From Xenorhabdus sp014467285 (GTDB lineage: Bacteria > Pseudomonadota > Gammaproteobacteria > Enterobacterales > Enterobacteriaceae): a DNA stretch of 64,000 nt. The notes below the pieces were generated by a model. The model was not told the origin of the DNA and did no database searches. It saw only the letters and a list, made by a program, of their open reading frames with translations. Where the stretch lies: contig NZ_NKHR01000001.1 of assembly GCF_014467285.1 (NCBI RefSeq), positions 365,844 to 429,843 on the forward strand, read 5' to 3'. The position numbers and the translations under genes were made by a program. Positions 44,186 to 53,249 of the stretch are shown one piece after another; the first letter of the stretch is position 1, and every line of letters begins with the position of its first letter.

Positions 44186-46614
44186 TTTGGCGCTGGTTTT
44201 GGCGTGAATGGCGTACTCCGTCTCTTCTGATTGTCTGGCTGTCCCTGACATTGGCAGTCGCTTGTGTGTTGGCATTAGGGCGGATTAGTGATCGCATTGA
44301 TCAAAGTGTGCATTATCAGAGCCGTGACTTTCTGGCGGGTGATCTGGTCTTAAGGGCCTCGTATCCCGTTGATGAAGGTTGGCTTAAAAGAGCGCAGGAT
44401 CAAGGGCTGACACTGAGTCGTCAAATCTCTTTTTCCACCATGACATACGCGGGAGATATTCCGCAATTAGCTCAGGTGAAAGCGGCTGATGATCGTTATC
44501 CATTGTATGGAGAGCTGGAAACTTACCCGCGGGGGTTAAAACCGGAAAAAGGTTCTGTGCTGGTGGCACCGCAATTGCTGACATTATTGGGTATTAATAT
44601 CGGGGATAACCTTGACGTGGGGGATACCACACTAAAAGTGAGCGGAGAATTGCTGCAAGAGCCTGACAGTGGCTTTAGTCCATTCCAGATTTCTCCCCGA
44701 ATCTTAATCAATATTGAGGATGCCAAAGCGACAGGGGCAATCCAACCAGGTAGCCGATTGACTTATCGCTATATGTTTGCGGGTCCTCCGCCGGCTATCC
44801 AATCCTTCCAACAATTTGTTGATCCGCAATTAAAAGCAGATCAACGTTGGTTAACGCTAAAACAGGATAATAGTGCATTAGCGCAATCTATTGAGCGTGC
44901 CCAGCAATTTTTACTCTTATCAGCCTTGTTGACGTTATTGCTTGCCGTGGCTGCGATGGCGGTTTCCATGGCGCATTATTGCCGCAGCCGACATAATTTA
45001 ATTGCCATCCTGAAAACATTGGGAGCAGGGCGTTGGGCTTTGCGGCAGTGGATTATTGGACAATGGTTGGTGATATTGCTGGCAGCGATTGTGGTGGGTT
45101 CTGTTTTAGGTCTGGTTTTTGAGTCCGCCTTGATTCGGGTTTTAGCTGGAATGCTGCCTAAGATGTTGCCGGAAGCGGGAATGTGGCCGTGGATATGGGC
45201 GATTGGCACCTTGTTTGGTATTGCCTTGTTGGTGGGAATTCGCCCTTATCGCCAATTAATGGCTACCCAGCCTTCACGCGTATTGAGAAGTGATGTAACT
45301 GCGACTATATGGCCATTGCGTTACTACCTGCCTGTAGTCGCCTTGATTGTGACAGGAGGGTTGGTCTTACTGGCAGGAACCAAGCCGCTGTTATGGTCAT
45401 TGCTGGCGGGAGTACCCGTTATCGCATTATTATTGGCGCTGTTGGGATGGGTCGGCTTATGGATATTGCGTCGCGTGACATTCAGCCAATTAAGCCTGCG
45501 TTTGGCTGTTAATCGTCTATTATGCCGCCCATTTCAGACCATGACACAATTGGCTGCATTTTCACTGTCATTTATGCTGTTGGCCTTGCTTATTATGGCA
45601 AGGGGCGATTTATTGAATCAGTGGCAACAACAGTTGCCGCCTGATAGCCCAAATTATTTCCTGCTTAACATAACTAAACCACAAATTGCCCAGGTTAATG
45701 ATATGTTGAACAAATATCAGGTCAAACCCACTGAGTTTTACCCTGTGGTGTTGGCGCGTCTGACGGAAGTAAATGGTCAATCCGCTATTGAATGGGCTGA
45801 TGAAAGGCATCCCAATAGTACAACGGTGCGTCGCGAACTGAACTTAACATGGAAATCAGAATTACCGCCTTTTAATACCCTCGTGGAGGGAACATGGCCA
45901 CCGAAGCCAAACGAAGTTTCCATGGAACAAGGCGTTGCTGAACGGCTGCAAATCAATGTGGGAGATAAACTCTCATTCACCGGTGATACCCGGACATTCC
46001 ATGCTACGGTAAGCAGTATTCGTAAGGTGGATTGGGAAAGTGTGAACCCGAACTTCTTTTTTATCTTCTCTAAAGAGACATTGGAAAATCAGCCGGCAAT
46101 GTGGCTGACCAGCTTCCATTATGAAGGTAATGGGCGGTTGCTGACAGAGATTAACCGGCATTTTCCGACAATCAGCATGTTAGATGTTGGTTCGATAATC
46201 AAACAGATACAAGGCATCTTGCAGCAAGTCAGCAAGGCGTTGGAAATCATGGTCGTTCTGGTGATGGTTTGTGGCGGATTGTTATTACTGGCGCAAATTC
46301 AGGTCGGTATGAGCCAGCGACAGCTTGAATTGGTGGTATACCGCACATTGGGGGCGAGCAAAAAACTTCTGCGCCGTACACTGTGGAGTGAATTTGCCTT
46401 GCTTGGCTTTATGGCGGGGGTGGCTGCGGCATTTGGTGCAGAAATTGCACTCTGGTTATTGCAAACCCAAGTCTTTAATTTCCCATGGCAACCACAATGG
46501 CAGATGTGGATTTTACTTCCCATTATCAGCAGCTTACTGCTTTCATTATGTGGCGGTTGGTTGGGGATCAGGTTATTGCGGGGACAAGGGCACTATCGGC
46601 GCTTGCCTGAATAA
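44182..46614 (+). CDS. ybbP: FtsX-like ABC permease YbbP
   Basis: An 810-residue permease (804 in E. coli) with ten membrane helices and two FtsX-type repeats separated by a large periplasmic region. The cytoplasmic coupling motifs ILKTLGAGRWALRQW and VYRTLGASKKLLRRT flank the membrane segments, as in type VII (MacB-like) ABC systems that move lipids or extract periplasmic molecules mechanically. The start overlaps ybbA. A 13-bp terminator follows. Confidence 0.94.
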   Translation: MIWRWFWREWRTPSLLIVWLSLTLAVACVLALGRISDRIDQSVHYQSRDFLAGDLVLRASYPVDEGWLKRAQDQGLTLSRQISFSTMTYAGDIPQLAQVKAADDRYPLYGELETYPRGLKPEKGSVLVAPQLLTLLGINIGDNLDVGDTTLKVSGELLQEPDSGFSPFQISPRILINIEDAKATGAIQPGSRLTYRYMFAGPPPAIQSFQQFVDPQLKADQRWLTLKQDNSALAQSIERAQQFLLLSALLTLLLAVAAMAVSMAHYCRSRHNLIAILKTLGAGRWALRQWIIGQWLVILLAAIVVGSVLGLVFESALIRVLAGMLPKMLPEAGMWPWIWAIGTLFGIALLVGIRPYRQLMATQPSRVLRSDVTATIWPLRYYLPVVALIVTGGLVLLAGTKPLLWSLLAGVPVIALLLALLGWVGLWILRRVTFSQLSLRLAVNRLLCRPFQTMTQLAAFSLSFMLLALLIMARGDLLNQWQQQLPPDSPNYFLLNITKPQIAQVNDMLNKYQVKPTEFYPVVLARLTEVNGQSAIEWADERHPNSTTVRRELNLTWKSELPPFNTLVEGTWPPKPNEVSMEQGVAERLQINVGDKLSFTGDTRTFHATVSSIRKVDWESVNPNFFFIFSKETLENQPAMWLTSFHYEGNGRLLTEINRHFPTISMLDVGSIIKQIQGILQQVSKALEIMVVLVMVCGGLLLLAQIQVGMSQRQLELVVYRTLGASKKLLRRTLWSEFALLGFMAGVAAAFGAEIALWLLQTQVFNFPWQPQWQMWILLPIISSLLLSLCGGWLGIRLLRGQGHYRRLPE

Positions 46615-46652
46615 TTTCTGCATATTTTCGGTTTATCCTTAACAAGGATGAA

Positions 46653-46682
46653 ATAAACCTCGTTTGAAAAAACGAGGTTTAT
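46653..46682. terminator. Bidirectional terminator between ybbP and the flavin monooxygenase gene
   Basis: A perfect 13-bp stem (ATAAACCTCGTTT 46653-46665, AAACGAGGTTTAT 46670-46682) with a GAAA loop sits between convergent genes and marks the left boundary of the accessory cassette. Confidence 0.85.
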
Positions 46683-46703
46683 CAGCAAACTGGTTGGAAA
46701 CTA

Positions 46704-47759
46704 TCAGGCAAATTCCTCTCTTAATTTAGGCAGGAGCTGGTCCCCGAAAACCTTTAACCCCTTTATGTAATCGGGAAAAATCAACATAACACCATCCAAG
46801 TCACAAGTGCGGATTAAATCAACCAGTTGCTTGTAGCAGGTATCTGGCGTACCGATAGCAGTATGGGTCATAAAGGCATTTTGTGAGCGCTCTACCATCG
46901 CGTTACTTTTTCCATCCATATCGACGCCAAAACTGCGCATCATATTTTTGACGGCTTCCACATCCAACCCTTGACGGTAGAACTGGGCAAGGGTTTCCGC
47001 GTAGGCATCGGTTTCGGCACAAATGACGGTACACATGCAGAATGTTTTGGTGGTTGTGTTGTATTCGGCGGCGATACGCTTTGCGGTTAAACTGATATTG
47101 CGAGTTTCTGCCTCATCCTTGCCTCCGATAAAACAAACATCGGTGTGACGTACACTGAAACGCAGCCCTTGCTCAGACTGGCCGGCACAAACTAAATAAG
47201 GACACGGAAGGGAAAGCGGTTTTGGTTCAGAAACACACTGTTTTAAATGAAAATAAGTGCCTTCATGAGTGACTTGTTTTTCACGCCAAAGTCGTTTGAT
47301 CAACTGAGTCCACTCTTCAGTCATGGCATAGCGTTGGTCATGATCCAAACTGCCATCCCACTCACCCATTTGTTCAAATTCATCCCGGAATGAGCCGGAA
47401 ACAATATTCAGCCCGGCGCGTCCCTGACTAATATGATCCAGAGTGGCGATCATTTTAGCGGTGACTGCCGGATTATGTAGCCCGGCATGAACTGTAGCGA
47501 TCAATTTTGCGCGGTGGGTCACTTCGGCAATGCCGGCCATCATTGTGACAGATTCAAGCGAGCAGCCCCAATGATCTGTTTCACCACCGAATCCACGCCA
47601 TTTACCCATGGACATAATGAAATCAAGGCCAATCTGGTCAGCCAGAATGGCGGCCTCACGGTTTTGTTTATAAGACGCATCCAGTGGTGGCGTGTTTTTG
47701 GAGATGATCCACCCACCTTTGGCGATGGGCAGAAATACACCGAACTCTTTCTTTGACAT
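46704..47759 (-). CDS. LLM-class flavin-dependent monooxygenase, RutA-like
   Basis: A 351-residue bacterial-luciferase-like (LLM class) oxygenase. The start FGVFLPIAKGGWIIS, WRGFGGETDHWGCSLESVTMMAG, LIATVHAGLHNPAVTAKMIATLDHIS and GLNIVSGSFRDEFEQMG agree closely with the FMN-binding core of RutA, the pyrimidine monooxygenase; CAGQSEQGLRFS and the GTPDTCYKQL block follow. Such enzymes use FMNH2 from a separate reductase; none is encoded nearby. Last gene of a three-gene operon (tsx-like, MFS, this gene; gaps 54 and 41 nt). The ATG at 47759 follows AAGGA by 7 nt. The substrate is unknown. Confidence 0.85.
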   Translation of the reverse strand: MSKKEFGVFLPIAKGGWIISKNTPPLDASYKQNREAAILADQIGLDFIMSMGKWRGFGGETDHWGCSLESVTMMAGIAEVTHRAKLIATVHAGLHNPAVTAKMIATLDHISQGRAGLNIVSGSFRDEFEQMGEWDGSLDHDQRYAMTEEWTQLIKRLWREKQVTHEGTYFHLKQCVSEPKPLSLPCPYLVCAGQSEQGLRFSVRHTDVCFIGGKDEAETRNISLTAKRIAAEYNTTTKTFCMCTVICAETDAYAETLAQFYRQGLDVEAVKNMMRSFGVDMDGKSNAMVERSQNAFMTHTAIGTPDTCYKQLVDLIRTCDLDGVMLIFPDYIKGLKVFGDQLLPKLREEFA

Positions 47760-47800
47760 CACTATTTCCTTGTTTGTTGTTGTTTCAGTTCATTTTGGCC

Positions 47801-49078
47801 CTATTCAGTAAATTGAGTGTCTTCGATTGAGCGCTTTTTCATTTTCTGAGCAGGCGGTTTCATCATCAATGTTACGACAAGAACAACAAGTACGGGGATA
47901 GCAATAATTAAGAATGCTGAAGTAAAACTACCTGAATAATCTTTGAGGGCACCGGCAAAAAAAGGTGCCAGACACGCCAGTGTAGAAATCACATTCATGA
48001 TTGAGAACAGTTCCAGATAAGGCTTGCGGCCAAAATAGTTAGCCAGCAATACACTGGAAGCGAGGAAAGTCATCCCGTAGCCCATACCGACAAACAGGGT
48101 AAATGCGATCAAGAACGGCCATGAAGAAGCGATACTCAGTGCAATCAGGCCAAGAATGATGATAGTCAGGCTGCCAATCAGTAATTTTTTCGGATCTATC
48201 CATTCCCCGACGGCACCACCGGCCAATCGGGAAAAGGCATTAATAAAGGCCATCGTGCTCAGTAGCCCTGCGGCAACGGCTTCGCTGAAACCATTTTCGA
48301 TAATATGGGCAACTGCAAAGCTATTGACGGTAATACCACACCATAAAAATGCAGTATAAGTGGCTGCAATCACATAGAATTGCCATGTCCGCAGTGCCTG
48401 ATGCGCCGTCCAGCGCTGCTTAGTGCGATAAATACCGGAGATATCCCGGCTGTTATGTTTTTGATTTATGGCCTTGGCGTGGGCAATTTCCCGTTTTCCT
48501 TCCCGAAGAGTAATAATCGTCAGGATAACGAAAATGGTGAGTACAATGGCAGAAATCATCCAGTGCATCCGCCACGTCCCCCAAATCCGGGTTGCCAGAA
48601 AATAGATCCAAGGGCCAATGACGCCGCCCAATCCACCAATCGTGAAATAGAAGCCAAAAGCAAGAGATTGCTTCTCATATAACCGTGAAATCACATAAGT
48701 GCCCGGAACGGTAGCCAAAAAGGTAAAACCGATGCCGATTAAAGCCGTACCAATAAAATATGATGAAATAACATGTGTGTGATAAAGATTGTAGAAACCG
48801 GCCAGAAAAATCAGCAGGCCAATAAACAAAGTAAATCGAACACCAGCCTTACGGATGAATATCGTTGGCAAAAAACTGGATAGCCCGCAAGTTAGCCCAA
48901 GCAAGGTGAAGCCTAGCCCGGCATTCGTCCAACTCCAGCCCAGTTCATAAATCATGCTGGGCAAGACAACACCCAATGACGTAAAGGTCGTTGCTGTGGA
49001 TAAAAAATAGACCATGCCTAAAAGTATCAGCAAAAACCACTGATAAGTACGCCCGAATTTGTCGTGTTGAATGGACAT
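47801..49078 (-). CDS. MFS permease (OFA/monocarboxylate-type)
   Basis: A 425-residue major facilitator with twelve predicted helices and a central cytoplasmic loop (about 205-245). The first helix pair (LGVVLPSMIYELGWSWTNAGLG) and ISRLYEKQSLAFGFYFTIGGLGG resemble OFA and MCT-type carriers. The ATG at 49078 is chosen for its GGGGT site; thirteen further codons are open upstream. It lies between the tsx-like channel and the LLM oxygenase in one operon, so it probably imports the oxygenase substrate across the inner membrane. That is an inference. Confidence 0.82.
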   Translation of the reverse strand: MSIQHDKFGRTYQWFLLILLGMVYFLSTATTFTSLGVVLPSMIYELGWSWTNAGLGFTLLGLTCGLSSFLPTIFIRKAGVRFTLFIGLLIFLAGFYNLYHTHVISSYFIGTALIGIGFTFLATVPGTYVISRLYEKQSLAFGFYFTIGGLGGVIGPWIYFLATRIWGTWRMHWMISAIVLTIFVILTIITLREGKREIAHAKAINQKHNSRDISGIYRTKQRWTAHQALRTWQFYVIAATYTAFLWCGITVNSFAVAHIIENGFSEAVAAGLLSTMAFINAFSRLAGGAVGEWIDPKKLLIGSLTIIILGLIALSIASSWPFLIAFTLFVGMGYGMTFLASSVLLANYFGRKPYLELFSIMNVISTLACLAPFFAGALKDYSGSFTSAFLIIAIPVLVVLVVTLMMKPPAQKMKKRSIEDTQFTE

Positions 49079-49132
49079 TGTGACCCCATCAAGGATATAA
49101 ACCATTAAAAACGGCACTATTTTATGTGTTTA

Positions 49133-49921
49133 TTAGAAAAAGCTGTATCGAATAAACACCCCGTAGCTAAATTGATTCGTGCGAAAATCAGATGTATCTT
49201 TTATTTTGTACTTATTCTTAACCGGATTCACAACCATTCCTGTCCATAAATGGCCGGGCTGATACCCTAATTTTTTTCCCAAGTCATAATGCAATTCAGG
49301 CTTGAAATCGATCATTTCAGGATTATCGCCTAACCCTAGTGTATAGTCGAAAGTTCCGACAATGCGGAAATCCCCCAATGGGTTGCTGAAAGGAATACCA
49401 TAATCAATGTGGATGCGCTGATCGTCCCAACTCCCTTTGGCATTATTTTCAAAATAAAAGATAGTGCGCAGCCAACTGAACCCGCCTACTTGCCAATCAA
49501 GACTGATACCGGGAAAATAATCATGTTTTACGTTCTTGGTTTTAGCAATCCACTGAGCAAACAGCACATCTTTCAATGGGCCATAGGAAAAATCATATCC
49601 TGTGATTTTACTGGCACTGAGTCTTGGTACGAACTTATAGTAATAGGTGCTTTTATCGCCTTTATAGTCATGTTGCAGTGAGTTTTGCCAAATACTGTAG
49701 ACATACATATCGCCGATTTTGTAATCACCAAAGGCTTCTACAATGGGAGAAATGGTTTTCTGGGGAGCAACTTTGTTTTCGAATTGAAAATAGAGGCTGG
49801 TATCAATTGATTGAAAATTGACAAAATCACTTGCTTGAACGCCATTGGCAATGGATAGCAATAAGGAAGGAAATAAACCCATTTTAATTATATGGTTTTT
49901 TAGCTTGTTGATAAATTGCAA
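49133..49921 (-). CDS. Tsx-like outer-membrane channel
   Basis: A 262-residue protein with a signal peptide ending NGVQAS-D (about residue 31) and alternating amphipathic beta-strands through to a C-terminal aromatic IRYSFF, the outer-membrane insertion signal. WQNSLQHDYKG, KFVPRLSAS, and the final strand pattern fit the nucleoside-specific Tsx channel family. The start is TTG at 49921, supported by AAGGAG 7 nt upstream; the next Met (residue 14) would shorten the signal n-region. First gene of the tsx-MFS-LLM operon. Confidence 0.8.
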   Translation of the reverse strand: MQFINKLKNHIIKMGLFPSLLLSIANGVQASDFVNFQSIDTSLYFQFENKVAPQKTISPIVEAFGDYKIGDMYVYSIWQNSLQHDYKGDKSTYYYKFVPRLSASKITGYDFSYGPLKDVLFAQWIAKTKNVKHDYFPGISLDWQVGGFSWLRTIFYFENNAKGSWDDQRIHIDYGIPFSNPLGDFRIVGTFDYTLGLGDNPEMIDFKPELHYDLGKKLGYQPGHLWTGMVVNPVKNKYKIKDTSDFRTNQFSYGVFIRYSFF

Positions 49922-50258
49922 ATGATTTCTCCTTTCACGTTATGGCAGAGCGATGGGCAGTAGCATCGTGCTAACAGGGTAATTTTGTCAAAGTTTTTTT
50001 ATTCCTGAAAAAACAAAATAGATTAAAAATATTATTCATATAAAAAGAAAAGTAAATAAATGATTTTTATAAAATAGCTTTGCTTTTAATTTTTTAATTA
50101 CCAATATAGTTTTAATGCTAATTAGTACATGGTGTTACTGAATATATTATTAAGCAAGAGCATGTCACAATTATTTAATTATCATTAAATAAAACCCATA
50201 AGTCGTGATAAAAAGATTGTGTTTGAAATAACATTATATTTAGCAGAAGAGAGGAATT
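49922..50258. other. Divergent regulatory region of the accessory cassette
   Basis: 337 bp, strongly AT-rich, between the divergent tsx-like and lumazine-domain genes. It must hold both promoters. I see no operator palindrome that stands out and no FMN riboswitch consensus. Confidence 0.5.
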
Positions 50259-50603
50259 ATGTATACAGGCATTGTACAAGGTAAAGAGAGCGTATTATCA
50301 CTCAATAAAAATAACGGATTCAGTACGCTGATTGTTAGCAATCACAATCATTTTTTTGATGATGTTACTGTCGGCGCCAGTGTCGCCGTTGATGGCACAT
50401 GCCTGACTGTCACCCAATTCAGTGGAGATCGCGTTTCTTTTGATATTTCCGATTTCACTGCTGACACCACTACGTTAAAGTTTCTTTCGATTGGTGATGA
50501 GGTCAACATTGAACGCTCACATCAGATGAATAAAGAAAATGGCGGGCACAGTCTTTATGGGCATATAGAGGATACTCTTACCAGAACACTATCAAGAAAA
50601 TAA
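50259..50603 (+). CDS. Single-domain riboflavin synthase-like (lumazine-binding) protein
   Basis: A 114-residue protein equal to the N-terminal half of riboflavin synthase alpha: MYTGIVQG, VGASVAVDGTCLTVT, RVSFDI, IGDEVNIERS and GGHSLYGHIEDT. Each riboflavin synthase monomer needs two such lumazine-binding domains; here the second is absent and the frame ends cleanly at TAA, followed by an inverted-repeat terminator. GAGG precedes the ATG. It could bind riboflavin or a lumazine, like an isolated riboflavin synthase N-domain, rather than act as an enzyme. A fragment of a longer gene is the alternative. Divergent from the tsx-MFS-LLM operon. Confidence 0.75.
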   Translation: MYTGIVQGKESVLSLNKNNGFSTLIVSNHNHFFDDVTVGASVAVDGTCLTVTQFSGDRVSFDISDFTADTTTLKFLSIGDEVNIERSHQMNKENGGHSLYGHIEDTLTRTLSRK

Positions 50604-50622
50604 TAGTGGATGATAAAAAAAT

Positions 50623-50672
50623 AGGAAGCGGTAACTATTGGCAATAATTACCACTTCCTGACAATTGTTTTG
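50623..50672 (+). terminator. Terminator after the lumazine-domain gene
   Basis: A 12-bp stem with one C-A mismatch (AGGAAGCGGTAA 50623-50634, TTACCACTTCCT 50648-50659) is followed by a T-rich stretch. It lies between convergent genes (purK on the other strand). Confidence 0.7.
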
Positions 50673-50704
50673 CTATTCCTTTGTCATGGAATATGAAAAG
50701 CTGA

Positions 50705-51772
50705 TCAACTTAATTTATTTTGTGCCCATTCCAGACCACTTTGGTACTCTGCCGGCAATAATGGCGCTAACATTTGCAATGCCATTTTCAAGGTATCCCG
50801 ATCAGAATGAACCAAATTCAAATGCCCTACCTTACGAACCGGACGAACTTCCTTTTCATACCAATGTAAACGAACCAACGGTAAACTGAGCCACGCGGGA
50901 TTTACCTCTGTGCCGATCAGATTGATCATAATGGATGGAGCAAATATTTCTGGTTGAGGCATGGGCAGATCCAGAATTGCCCGTAAATGAAGTTCAAACT
51001 GGCTGATAGAAGCGCCATTTTGTGTCCAGTGACCACTATTATGAACCCGAGGCGCCAGTTCGTTGATCAACAAATTATCACCGACAATAAAGCACTCCAT
51101 CGCCATCACACCGATATAATTCAGGTGATCCATGAGGGTAGCCAGCATTTTTTCTGCTTGTTGCTGCAATTGCTTATCCGTATCGGGCAAGGCAACACTG
51201 GTACGCAAAATGCCTTCCTGATGCAGATTGTGAGTCAGCGTATAAAATACCGATTCCCCTTGGGCATTACGGGCACCCACCAGAGAAACTTCCCCTGAAA
51301 ACGGGATCCCTTTCTCTACAATACACTCACCATAAATTTCAGGTGGTAATTCTGCTTCATCACCCGGCCGTATACGCCACTGACCACGTCCATCATAGCC
51401 GCCCGTCCGGCGCTTAACGATGATGAAGTCACCTAATTCAGCGAACAGTTGTGGCCATTGGCTTGGATCGGAAAGCAGTTTCCAGGGGGCTGTTGCCAGA
51501 CCCAACGTATCCATCAATTGTTTTTGTGGTAAGCGATCTGCCAGTTGCGGGAAAATATCGCGATTAATAAAAGCATTATGATGTGCCAGCTCGCGAGTTA
51601 ACGCAGTTTCCGGCCAACGTTCGATTTCTGCAGTAATCACACTGCTCTGATAAGGCACTGCTTCCGGCTCTGCATCCAACCCGACGGGGTAAACTGCAAT
51701 CCCCAATGGCTCACCGGCTTGACGTAACATCCGACCCAATTGACCATTACCCAATACACAAACAGGCTTCAT
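50705..51772 (-). CDS. purK: N5-carboxyaminoimidazole ribonucleotide synthase
   Basis: A 355-residue ATP-grasp enzyme of purine synthesis, converting AIR and bicarbonate to N5-CAIR. Typical stretches: VLGNGQLGRMLRQAG, GFIIVKRRTGGYDGRGQW-like block (IIVKRRTGGYDGRGQ), NELAPRVHNSGHWTQNGASISQFE and HLRAI-DLP. ATG overlaps the purE stop by 4 bp, so purE-purK is one operon under PurR. Confidence 0.96.
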   Translation of the reverse strand: MKPVCVLGNGQLGRMLRQAGEPLGIAVYPVGLDAEPEAVPYQSSVITAEIERWPETALTRELAHHNAFINRDIFPQLADRLPQKQLMDTLGLATAPWKLLSDPSQWPQLFAELGDFIIVKRRTGGYDGRGQWRIRPGDEAELPPEIYGECIVEKGIPFSGEVSLVGARNAQGESVFYTLTHNLHQEGILRTSVALPDTDKQLQQQAEKMLATLMDHLNYIGVMAMECFIVGDNLLINELAPRVHNSGHWTQNGASISQFELHLRAILDLPMPQPEIFAPSIMINLIGTEVNPAWLSLPLVRLHWYEKEVRPVRKVGHLNLVHSDRDTLKMALQMLAPLLPAEYQSGLEWAQNKLS

Positions 51773-52323
51773 GCGCCCTCCCGTGGATCAGGATTCTCCA
51801 AAACATCCTGTGTTTGTGCCTGGCGCCAGCCTGACAGACGTTGAAACAGGGCATCATCATGTAAAGCCAGCACTTGGGCTGCCAGCAAGGCTGCGTTTGC
51901 GGCTCCGGCTTTACCTATAGCCAGTGTGCCAACAGGAATACCCTTTGGCATTTGAACGATCGAATACAGGCTATCGACACCACTGAGAGCGGCGCTTTGC
52001 ACCGGAACCCCAAACACAGGCACTAAGGTTTTGGCTGCCAACATTCCCGGCAAATGTGCTGCACCTCCTGCGCCCGCGATAATCACATCAAAACCGTTTT
52101 CTTTAGCGTGTTCGGCAAAATGAAAAAGTTTATCGGGGGTTCGGTGTGCCGAAACAACCTCAACATGGAAAGGAATATCAAGAGAAGTCAAAATATCGGC
52201 TGCGTGTTGCATGGTTGCCCAATCACTTTTTGAACCCATGACAATGGCAATTTTGGCGTGGTGCTGCGTCTCTATTTCTGTTGTAGAAGTCATAACTGTT
52301 GTGGGATCAGAGCTGGCCGTCAT
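51769..52323 (-). CDS. purE: N5-carboxyaminoimidazole ribonucleotide mutase
   Basis: A 184-residue mutase moving the carboxylate of N5-CAIR to C4, using the active His in VVSAHRTPDKL. IVMGSKSDW, GAGGAAHLPGM, and PVGTLAIGKAGAANAALLA match E. coli PurE (169 aa). The N-terminal extension of about 15 residues depends on the ATG at 52323 (GGAG 10 nt upstream); an internal Met at residue 11 would remove most of it. Controlled by the PurR box at 52403. Confidence 0.95.
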   Translation of the reverse strand: MTASSDPTTVMTSTTEIETQHHAKIAIVMGSKSDWATMQHAADILTSLDIPFHVEVVSAHRTPDKLFHFAEHAKENGFDVIIAGAGGAAHLPGMLAAKTLVPVFGVPVQSAALSGVDSLYSIVQMPKGIPVGTLAIGKAGAANAALLAAQVLALHDDALFQRLSGWRQAQTQDVLENPDPREGA

Positions 52324-52402
52324 AAATCAGATGCTCCTGTATAGAGTGTCTACCAGAACAAGGTGATGTTTAAGGCGACGGATCATATCACGCGAATTGC
52401 AC

Positions 52403-52419
52403 AAGGAAAACGTTTGCGT
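52403..52419 (-). promoter_or_regulatory. PurR operator of purEK
   Basis: On the minus strand the site reads ACGCAAACGTTTTCCTT, the same as the E. coli purE PurR box. It lies about 80 bp before the purE ATG, where purine surplus (PurR with hypoxanthine or guanine) would block transcription. Confidence 0.92.
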
Positions 52420-52458
52420 TACCTGATTTGTCTATTTTTCCAAAATAAATAACGCAAT

Positions 52459-53181
52459 TCAAAATGGGAAAGATATCAACTCAATGGATGTTTCTGTGAC
52501 TTTAAACATTGAACCGTGATGATGCCATGCGCCCAATACACCGCGATGCACCGTTTTATTATCGATTTGAAGATCATGTATTGCCGGGCGATGCGTGTGT
52601 CCGTGAATCATCCAATCGGCCTGATGTTTTTCAAAGTGTTCGATAACGGTTTGTTGATTGACATCCATGATGGATTCAGACTTCTGAGTGTTGGAGTATT
52701 GGCTGCCCGCCCGCATTTTGGCAGCGATTTTCAACCGGATGAATAAAGGAAGAAGTAAGAAAAGACGTTGTATCCACGGAGTATGTACCCGCTTGCGGTA
52801 CTGCTGATAACCGATGTCATCTGTGCATAGTGTATCGCCATGCAGAATTAAAATACGCTTGCCATACAATTCCAGCACGTTTTCCTGTGGCAGTAAGATC
52901 AAACCGCTCTCTCTGGCAAAGCGGGAGCCCAGCAAGAAATCACGATTACCGTGAATGAAATAACAGGAAATCCCTTTCTGTTTCAGTTCATTGAGCGCGT
53001 AGGCAACTTTAGTGTGTAGAGGGTTGGGATCATCATCACCAATCCAATAATCAAAAAAATCACCGAGAATATAAAGACTCTCAGCATGGATTGCTTCTTC
53101 ACGCAAAAAACGAAGAAAACCGGCAGTAATTGCCGGTTCTTGCTCACTGAGATGTAGATCTGCAATAAACAGTGTACTCAT
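52459..53181 (-). CDS. lpxH: UDP-2,3-diacylglucosamine hydrolase
   Basis: A 240-residue metallophosphoesterase (same length as in E. coli) releasing UMP to form lipid X in lipid A synthesis at the inner membrane surface. Metal motifs: DLHL, LGDFFDYWIGDD, HGNRDFLLG, LHGDTLCTDD and HGHTHRPA. The ribosome site is weak; upstream lies a 17-bp tandem repeat shared with the end of ppiB. Confidence 0.96.
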   Translation of the reverse strand: MSTLFIADLHLSEQEPAITAGFLRFLREEAIHAESLYILGDFFDYWIGDDDPNPLHTKVAYALNELKQKGISCYFIHGNRDFLLGSRFARESGLILLPQENVLELYGKRILILHGDTLCTDDIGYQQYRKRVHTPWIQRLFLLLPLFIRLKIAAKMRAGSQYSNTQKSESIMDVNQQTVIEHFEKHQADWMIHGHTHRPAIHDLQIDNKTVHRGVLGAWHHHGSMFKVTETSIELISFPF

Positions 53182-53198
53182 GTAACGATTAACTATTC

Positions 53199-53249
53199 TC
53201 TAACAGTTATTATTATCTAACAGTCATTATTATCTAACAGTCATTATTC
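53199..53249. repeat. Three tandem 17-bp repeats between ppiB and lpxH
   Basis: Units TCTAACAGTTATTATTA (53199-53215), TCTAACAGTCATTATTA (53216-53232) and TCTAACAGTCATTATT (53233-53248) are consecutive. The third overlaps the ppiB stop codon, so the array arose by duplicating the ppiB 3' end. It lies just upstream of lpxH. Confidence 0.8.

Noticed and set aside
49922..50258. FMN riboswitch upstream of the riboflavin synthase-like gene
   Set aside because: None of the conserved RFN blocks is present in the 337-bp leader.
53199..53249. CRISPR array
   Set aside because: Units are directly adjacent with no spacers and only three copies.
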